Position numbers and translations under genes: made by a program
NCBI GenBank assembly: GCA_003527965.1
Contig: DPVY01000109.1
Location: 1 to 11,804 of the forward strand
Reading direction: 5' to 3'
DNA from: Fidelibacterota bacterium
Lineage (GTDB): Bacteria > Fidelibacterota > UBA2242
Length of the DNA: 11,804 nt
In this document: one piece after another, positions 7,002-11,804 of the stretch
Position numbering within the stretch: the stretch's first letter is position 1
Layout of the letters: every line of letters starts with the position of its first letter
Notes under the pieces: model-generated
What the model saw: only the letters and a program-made list of their open reading frames with translations
What the model was told of the DNA's origin: nothing
Databases searched by the model: none

Positions 7002-7772
7002 ATGAAGAAGGCAGCAACTCTAATAACGTTTATCCTGATGATTTTAATGTCTTGCAGTAAAACCGAGAAAATACCAGGTTACGTCGGAAGACCCGTCTAT
7101 CTCGCGCCTGTTATTCAATCTCCGGACGACACTCTGGCGTGCACTTATTCCTGGAGTTTTATCAATAAACCCGACGGAAGCAATATGAATATTTTAACTC
7201 TTCAGCCCAACAGCCGGAGTTTTAATATCTATTTTGTGCCCGATGTTATTGGTGAATATACTATCAGGTATACCATCTTCGGACCCGATGGAAAAGAAAG
7301 GGCTCACCGGGAAATGATTTGTGATATTATTGAAGACGGCGCCGGCACAGTACCGGAGCAGCAGGATGATTATACGCTCAGTCCGGAAGCCCAAAGCGCC
7401 CCCCTGCCGATTTATGAAGACAGCGCGCCGACCCTGCCCGGATATACTACTCCGCCACCACCCAAACCAAAACCGACTTATCAGAAACCTCAAGGGCAAA
7501 CTATTCCCAAGGTTTCAGGTAATTATACCATTCAGATATCATCCTGGAAAACTTACGCAGGCGCTGAACGCGCGATTTCTAAGTTGGCGCCCCTGGGCTT
7601 AGATCTTTATATCCAAAAAGCCCGGTTTAATAAAACAGGCGAGACCTGGTACCGGGTTCGCACCGGCACATTTGATACCTACGCAGCCGCCCGGCAGACG
7701 ATGAATGAACTAAAGACAAAACTTCCCGGCGAAAAGATCTGGATCGATTTCATAAGAGAAGACCAACAATAA
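7002..7772 (+). CDS. SPOR-domain lipoprotein with Ig-like N-terminal domain
   Basis: This 256-aa envelope lipoprotein has a signal at 1-18 (MKKAATLITF, hydrophobic core, LMSC with Cys18). Residues about 27-112 are beta-rich and look like a PKD/Ig-type fold (TYSWSFINKPDGS, FVPDVIGEYTIRYTIFGPDG). A Pro-rich linker follows (about 122-170, TTPPPPKPKP). A C-terminal SPOR domain spans about 172-252 (GNYTIQISSWKTYAGAERA, ETWYRVRTGTFDTYAAAR). SPOR domains bind denuded glycan strands, often at division sites, so a role in cell-wall binding is likely. The start is supported by GGAGGAGG about 8 nt upstream. It lies 24 nt after ndk and 13 nt before the membrane-protein gene. Family confidence for the SPOR and lipobox parts is high; the Ig-like call is moderate. 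Confidence 0.9.
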   Translation: MKKAATLITFILMILMSCSKTEKIPGYVGRPVYLAPVIQSPDDTLACTYSWSFINKPDGSNMNILTLQPNSRSFNIYFVPDVIGEYTIRYTIFGPDGKERAHREMICDIIEDGAGTVPEQQDDYTLSPEAQSAPLPIYEDSAPTLPGYTTPPPPKPKPTYQKPQGQTIPKVSGNYTIQISSWKTYAGAERAISKLAPLGLDLYIQKARFNKTGETWYRVRTGTFDTYAAARQTMNELKTKLPGEKIWIDFIREDQQ

Positions 7773-7785
7773 TTAGGAGGGTTAA

Positions 7786-8970
7786 ATGAAACCTTTATAC
7801 TTTGATGTTCGTGACATTTTCCGTACGCCACGCGTAGCCCTGAGCGGCAAGAAAATTTGGGTACATCTGATCGGATTAGCCCTGGGCTGGTCGCTTTATT
7901 TCGTACTTAGTTATTTAGCCTTGATTATAAACGGACAATCTGTTTCGGAAATCTGGAACGCACACCACCTTTTCCCCTGTCTCTGGAATGTCAATCTACC
8001 TATAGTGTGGTACTCCTGGGCAATTTTCGGTATTGGAATTCTGCTGTGGGTATTTATTTTTATGTTAGCCTCTTTAGCGGTTTCCAGAATTACCTATAAG
8101 CAGCTCAAAGGAGATGAATTCTATTCTTCCGGGGATAGTTTTAAATATATAAAAAAACACGGCACAGCCGCAATCCTGGGCCCGGTTTCGATTCTGCTCA
8201 TAATTGTCTTTTTTCTTTTAATGGCTATTATTGCCGCCTGGATTGCAAAATGGCCGGTGTTGGATATTCTTTTCCTTGGGTTGCCTTATCTTCTTTACTT
8301 TGTGGTCGCCGTATTTGTTGTTTACACCGCAGCGGTATTCGTGGTATCACTTATTTTGGCCCCCGCTATCATCGGAACCGCCGAAGAAGACACAATGGAA
8401 ACTGTTTTTCAAAGTTATTCAACACTCTGGGCACAGCCGTGGCGCTTAGTAATTTACGAAGCGGTTGTGGGAATAATGGGACTTGTGGCGACCTATATTT
8501 ACGGCTACATTATGATAATTAGCTACCGTTTCTTCAATTTTATCTTCGGTCAAAGCTGGTTAATGGATGGCAAACTCAGCCGCATTACCGAACAGGCTTC
8601 TTCGTACATCTATGGCGTTAATTCACCGCTGACTCCCTTTATCAGTAAAATCTATTGTATTTACACTCCCGCTTCACTCGGTATGGTAAAACCGCTATAT
8701 CTGACAACCACAGATATCATTACTACTGTCATGATTACAATCGCGTTGTTTATCATTAGCGTCTCGGTAATCGCCTATCTGCTGACCAATTTCAGCGTTG
8801 GTCAATCACTCCTTTATGTGATTTTACGGAAGAAAAAAGATAATGAAAATCTGATCGAACGCAAAGACGAAGATGAACTGGAAGAAGAGAACGAATCAGA
8901 AGAAACTCTTGACAAATCTGATTCTGATGAAACCAATAATGAGGATAAGGATTCAAAAGCCAACGGGTAG
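7786..8970 (+). CDS. Polytopic membrane protein with acidic C-terminal tail, function unknown
   Basis: I do not recognise the family of this 394-aa protein. Hydrophobic segments lie at about 24-48, 75-98, 127-152, 161-198 (long enough for one or two passes), 221-246 and 320-343, so it is an inner-membrane protein with roughly six or seven spans. A cytoplasmic-type stretch at 100-126 (YKQLKGDEFYSSGDSFKYIKK) resembles the charged loop before a membrane segment in many transporter-like DUF proteins. After RKKKDNE (about 349) comes a tail of 45 residues rich in Asp/Glu (DELEEENESEE), probably disordered and, by the positive-inside rule at RKKK, cytoplasmic. The start has GGAGGG 4 nt before ATG and is 13 nt after the SPOR gene. 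Its place directly behind a peptidoglycan-binding lipoprotein hints at an envelope role (inference). Confidence 0.85.
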   Translation: MKPLYFDVRDIFRTPRVALSGKKIWVHLIGLALGWSLYFVLSYLALIINGQSVSEIWNAHHLFPCLWNVNLPIVWYSWAIFGIGILLWVFIFMLASLAVSRITYKQLKGDEFYSSGDSFKYIKKHGTAAILGPVSILLIIVFFLLMAIIAAWIAKWPVLDILFLGLPYLLYFVVAVFVVYTAAVFVVSLILAPAIIGTAEEDTMETVFQSYSTLWAQPWRLVIYEAVVGIMGLVATYIYGYIMIISYRFFNFIFGQSWLMDGKLSRITEQASSYIYGVNSPLTPFISKIYCIYTPASLGMVKPLYLTTTDIITTVMITIALFIISVSVIAYLLTNFSVGQSLLYVILRKKKDNENLIERKDEDELEEENESEETLDKSDSDETNNEDKDSKANG

Positions 8971-8987
8971 TTAAGTTAATTGATATA

Positions 8988-9019
8988 AAAGAAGTGCCCG
9001 GAATTCAGTGTGCTTTTTT
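8988..9019 (+). terminator. Weak Rho-independent terminator after the membrane-protein gene
   Basis: AAAGAAGTGC (8988-8997) can pair with GTGCTTTTTT (9010-9019) including three G-U pairs, around a 12-nt loop, and the arm ends in six T. It lies 18 nt after the stop codon and fits the boundary between the two plus-strand clusters, but the stem is weak. Confidence 0.4.
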
Positions 9020-9036
9020 ATAGATTAGAAATTATC

Positions 9037-9067
9037 TTGATTCTGCCCCTTCCAGCTAATAAATTTG
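9037..9067 (+). promoter_or_regulatory. Candidate Bacteroidetes-type promoter before DUF177
   Basis: TTG (9037-9039) and TAAATTTG (9060-9067), 20 nt apart, match the -33 TTG / -7 TAnnTTTG pattern known from Bacteroidetes. Transcription would begin only a few nt before the ATG at 9077, giving a nearly leaderless message, in line with the lack of a Shine-Dalgarno there. Confidence 0.35.
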
Positions 9068-9076
9068 CCCTTTGTT

Positions 9077-9586
9077 ATGAGATTGAGATTAAGTTCACTA
9101 AAAGAAGGTTCACAAATAATCGAATTAGCACTCGGAAAAGATGATCTGTCAATTGCCGACATTCCCTTTCTGCAACCCGTTGCGGTAACACTGAACATCT
9201 ACAAGAGCCAATACCAAATCACTGTTAAAGGTAATCTGCAAACCGCTCTTGAATTGGAATGTGACCGTTGTCTGGAAGCTTACAGGTTTGATGTTGAAAC
9301 GAATTTTCAAGCGATTATAAGCCCGGAAAAATCAATCTCGTCGGAAATTGATGAAAACGTCATACCGATTACAAGCAAGACAGATGAAGTGGATTTAACC
9401 CCTTTTGCACGCGATGCTTTGATTCTTGAAATACCTATGAAAAAGATCTGTTCAGAATCATGTAAAGGAATCTGTGCCGGGTGCGGAACTAACCTGAATA
9501 AAAATGCCTGTCGATGTAGTTCAACCCACACCGATGACAGATTGACATCTTTGAAAGATCTATTAACCAATACAATGGAGGAATAA
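9077..9586 (+). CDS. DUF177 (YceD-family) protein
   Basis: This 169-aa cytoplasmic protein belongs to the DUF177 family (YceD in E. coli, YlbN in Bacillus), almost always encoded just upstream of rpmF. Bacterial YceD has been linked to 23S rRNA or ribosome accumulation; the exact mechanism is not seen here. The start MRLRLSSLKEG is the typical family N-terminus, so I use ATG 9077 rather than the TTG at 9065. The conserved ECDRCLEAY (Cys62, Cys65) is present. A Cys-rich C-terminus (Cys125, 129, 133, 136, 145, 147; GICAGCGTNLN) suggests metal binding and is common in this family. No Shine-Dalgarno precedes the ATG. The last codons (ATG GAG GAA TAA) carry the ribosome binding site for rpmF, 4 nt ahead, so the two genes are tightly linked. 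Confidence 0.92.
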   Translation: MRLRLSSLKEGSQIIELALGKDDLSIADIPFLQPVAVTLNIYKSQYQITVKGNLQTALELECDRCLEAYRFDVETNFQAIISPEKSISSEIDENVIPITSKTDEVDLTPFARDALILEIPMKKICSESCKGICAGCGTNLNKNACRCSSTHTDDRLTSLKDLLTNTMEE

Positions 9587-9590
9587 TACA

Positions 9591-9773
9591 TTGGCTTTAC
9601 CAAAACGAAAAATATCAAAATCCAGAAGAGATAAACGTCGGACTCATCAGAAATTAACAGCTACTTTGACGGCCAAATGCCCTCAATGCAATGAACCTAA
9701 ATTATCTCATCGTGCTTGTCCGAATTGCGGGTACTATCGTGGCAGACCGATACTTTCTGCTAAAGAAAAATAG
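9591..9773 (+). CDS. rpmF: 50S ribosomal protein L32
   Basis: This 60-aa protein of the large ribosomal subunit has the standard N-terminus MALPKRKISKSRRDKRRTHQK and the zinc-ribbon pairs CPQC (about 34-37) and CPNC (about 44-47). It is therefore the Cys-containing, zinc-binding form rather than a C-minus paralogue. The start is TTG at 9591, supported by the invariant M-A-x-P-K N-terminus and by GGAGG at 9577-9581. That ribosome site lies in the last codons of DUF177, only 4 nt separate the genes, and they are surely co-transcribed. A rare start codon on a ribosomal protein gene may temper its translation (inference). Confidence 0.97.
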   Translation: MALPKRKISKSRRDKRRTHQKLTATLTAKCPQCNEPKLSHRACPNCGYYRGRPILSAKEK

Positions 9774-9909
9774 AATCTTTCCACATCAGTTTTACGCCAT
9801 GAAAGAAATCAGATTATTTATTGTGAGTTCTTTTGAGTTTGTCTGTTTATTGATGTTTTCACTACTCTTTTTCCTTTTAAAATAATATATTTTATACGTA
9901 GGGATAATA
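9774..9909 (+). other. Short A+T-rich gap where plsX is usually found
   Basis: These 136 bp separate rpmF from fabH. Many bacteria place plsX here, but no coding remnant of it is visible. The last 50 bp are strongly A+T-rich (around 9865-9900) and may contain a fabH promoter that I cannot pin down. No convincing terminator hairpin is seen. Confidence 0.6.
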
Positions 9910-10902
9910 ATGAAGAAAATACACGCAACCATTACAGCCATTGGAAAGTATGTACCGGAACGCATTCTCAACAATCACGATCTGGAAAAAATGGTGGATA
10001 CATCCGATGAGTGGATCCGAACCCGCACAGGAATGGTCGAACGCCATATTGCCGCAAAGGGCGAAGCTTCTTCAGATATGGCTACAGCTGCTTTTGAAGA
10101 TATGCGCAAGCGTTTCAAAATCGATCCCGAAGAGATTGATCTCATCGTAGTCGCCACTATCACACCGGATATGTTCTTTCCGTCAACAGCAGCTCTGATC
10201 CAGCACAATATCGGCGCCAGGAATGCCTTTGGATTCGATATTTCCGCCGCCTGCTCCGGATTTATTTATGCCCTGTCTATTGCCACGGAATTTATTGAAA
10301 ACGGTCGTTATAAAAAGGTCTTGGTTGTTGGTTCGGATACCATGAGTGCCATTACAGATTATACAAACCGTGACACCTGTATTCTTTTTGGCGACGCCGC
10401 CAGCGTTGTACTGCTTGAAGCGACGGAAGAAGATTATGGGATACTTGATTATATCATGAAATTGGACGGCAAGGGAAAAGACTATCTCTATATGGCCGGC
10501 GGTGGGAGTAAAAATCCGGCAACCCATGAGACAATTGATAAAAAGATGCATTACATTTACCAGGAAGGTAAAAGCGTCTTCAAATTCGCCGTCACTAAAA
10601 TGGCCGAGGTATCTGTTGAGATTCTAAAACGGAATTCCCTGGAAGGAAGTGATGTCGGATTGTTTATTCCACATCAGGCGAATAAACGCATTATCGACGC
10701 CTGTGTCAATCGAATGAAATTAAAAGATGAGCAGGTGATGATAAATATAGATAAATACGCGAATACTACGGCGGCGACTATTCCCCTGGGGATCGTTGAC
10801 GCCTACGACCAGGGCCGGCTAAAGAAAGATGATCTGTTGCTGATGTCCGCTTTTGGCGGCGGGTTTACCTGGGGCAGTGTTTTAATGAGATGGAGCTTAT
10901 AA
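9910..10902 (+). CDS. fabH: Beta-ketoacyl-ACP synthase III
   Basis: Condenses an acyl-CoA (often acetyl-CoA or a branched starter) with malonyl-ACP, the first step of type II fatty-acid synthesis in the cytoplasm. The protein has 330 aa, the normal length. The thiolase-fold triad is complete: Cys115 in DISAACSGFIYAL, His255 in FIPHQANKRI and Asn285 in KYANTTAATIPL. The N-terminus shows TSDEWIRTRTGM (about 31-42), and the Gly-rich C-terminal AFGGGFTWGS is present. The weak ribosome site AGGG lies about 7 nt before ATG. The stop is 4 nt before the fabD start, so fabH and fabD form one unit. Starter preference cannot be read from sequence by eye. Confidence 0.97.
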   Translation: MKKIHATITAIGKYVPERILNNHDLEKMVDTSDEWIRTRTGMVERHIAAKGEASSDMATAAFEDMRKRFKIDPEEIDLIVVATITPDMFFPSTAALIQHNIGARNAFGFDISAACSGFIYALSIATEFIENGRYKKVLVVGSDTMSAITDYTNRDTCILFGDAASVVLLEATEEDYGILDYIMKLDGKGKDYLYMAGGGSKNPATHETIDKKMHYIYQEGKSVFKFAVTKMAEVSVEILKRNSLEGSDVGLFIPHQANKRIIDACVNRMKLKDEQVMINIDKYANTTAATIPLGIVDAYDQGRLKKDDLLLMSAFGGGFTWGSVLMRWSL

Positions 10903-10906
10903 ATAA

Positions 10907-11804
10907 ATGAAGAAAACCGCCTTTGTATTTCCCGGGCAGGCTTCACAATTCGTTGGCATGGGGCTCGATTTATATAATCTCAAACCAGCGGCTCGAAAGT
11001 ATTATGACTATGCGGACAAGCTGTTTGATTTTTCGGTTAAAGAATATTCCTTTTACGGACCCCTGGCAAATCTAACCCAGACACGGGTTACCCAGCCGGC
11101 TATTTTTATTCATTCTATAATTTTATTTGAAGAACTCAAAGCCGGGAATATTTTGCCGGATATGGTCGCCGGTCACAGCCTTGGTGAATATTCGGCGCTG
11201 GTTGCGGCGGGCGTTGTTGATTTTGAACAGGGTCTTGAGCTGGTCAAAGTCCGCTCTGAACAGATGCAGATCGCCACAGAAACCAGTTCCGGAACCATGG
11301 CGGCAATTGTGGGCTTAGATTATGATACCGTTCAATCCGTGATTGACAATGCCGGATTTGAGGGTGTCTGTAATATTGCCAATTATAATTCACCCTCTCA
11401 AATTGTCATCAGCGGCGACACGCATACCGTTCAATCCACAATGCTGAAATTAAAACAAGCCGGCGCCAAATGCGTCATTGAACTTTCTGTCGGCGGAGCG
11501 TTCCATTCCGCATTAATGGAAGCTGCGGGCGAGAAGTTAAAAGAAGCTTTGGAAGCCGCCGATTTCCATGAGCCTCGCTGCCCGATCTATTCCAACGTAA
11601 CCGGGACCGCCACCACGAACCTGTCTGAAATTCGTGAGCGTCTCTATCAACAATTGACTTCCCCGGTATTATGGTTTAATTCTGTCAAAAATATGGCTGC
11701 CGACGGAGCCGATACCTTCATTGAGATTGGCCCGGGGAAAGTTCTGCAGGGGCTCATTAAACGCACGATAAAAGATGTAAACATTCTCGGTGTTTCGAGT
11801 GTTG
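10907..11804 (+). CDS. fabD: Malonyl-CoA:ACP transacylase, cut by the window end
   Basis: Loads malonyl groups from CoA onto acyl carrier protein for FabH and the elongating synthases. The window holds 299 complete codons and one further base, with no stop, so the 3' end lies outside; the usual length is about 300-315 aa, so little is missing. Seen are FPGQASQFVGMG (about 8-19), the nucleophile motif GHSLG (Ser91), Arg116 in VKVRSEQM, which binds the malonyl carboxylate, the catalytic His200 in GGAFHSALM, and the late FIEIGPGKVLQGL. ATG 10907 lies 4 nt after fabH; GGAG at 10892-10895 is 11 nt upstream and is the only ribosome-site candidate. fabG and acpP would be expected next (inference). 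Confidence 0.96.
   Translation, partial: MKKTAFVFPGQASQFVGMGLDLYNLKPAARKYYDYADKLFDFSVKEYSFYGPLANLTQTRVTQPAIFIHSIILFEELKAGNILPDMVAGHSLGEYSALVAAGVVDFEQGLELVKVRSEQMQIATETSSGTMAAIVGLDYDTVQSVIDNAGFEGVCNIANYNSPSQIVISGDTHTVQSTMLKLKQAGAKCVIELSVGGAFHSALMEAAGEKLKEALEAADFHEPRCPIYSNVTGTATTNLSEIRERLYQQLTSPVLWFNSVKNMAADGADTFIEIGPGKVLQGLIKRTIKDVNILGVSSV

Noticed and set aside
9691..9885. A 64-codon frame overlapping the end of rpmF
   Set aside because: It overlaps rpmF out of frame, has no ribosome site and its tail is low-complexity A+T-rich sequence.
1..11804. CRISPR array, tRNA, rRNA or phage genes
   Set aside because: No regularly spaced repeats, cloverleaf-like sequence, rRNA motif or phage protein was seen on either strand.

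Overview
The window looks like a chromosomal segment of a Gram-negative bacterium of moderate G+C. It encodes two lipobox lipoproteins, one with LysM domains and one with an SPOR domain, so an outer membrane and peptidoglycan are likely. The mix of strong Shine-Dalgarno sites, genes with none, TTG starts and one Bacteroidetes-like promoter motif fits an FCB-group lineage (Calditrichota, KSB1, Marinimicrobia or similar). That placement is inference; there is no rRNA marker here.

Positions 1-1190 are a decaying region. A 554-bp remnant of an IS1595/ISXO2-type insertion sequence (34-bp imperfect terminal inverted repeats, internally deleted and frameshifted transposase) sits at the 3' end of a broken APC-type amino-acid permease. 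Next, on the minus strand, come an intact SSS-family sodium:solute symporter (1195-3108) and a two-LysM lipoprotein (3248-3871) that has its own intrinsic terminator. A 372-bp divergent intergenic region (3872-4243) separates these from everything downstream, which is all on the plus strand.

The first plus-strand cluster (4244-8970) is tightly spaced, with 9-24 nt gaps: a COG2403-type P-loop protein (usually annotated as cyclic 2,3-diphosphoglycerate synthetase or predicted GTPase), carbamate kinase (arcC), nucleoside diphosphate kinase (ndk), an SPOR-domain lipoprotein and an unrecognised polytopic membrane protein with a highly acidic tail. The first three genes all concern phosphoryl transfer around ATP/GTP and carbamoyl phosphate. 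The pairing of the uncharacterised COG2403 protein with carbamate kinase is the best candidate here for an undescribed function.

The second plus-strand cluster (9077 to the window end) is the classical DUF177-rpmF-fab locus of ribosomal protein L32 and fatty-acid initiation: DUF177 (YceD), rpmF, fabH, fabD (cut by the window end). plsX, which commonly lies between rpmF and fabH, is absent and replaced by 136 bp of A+T-rich DNA. I found no tRNA, rRNA, CRISPR array or prophage gene.
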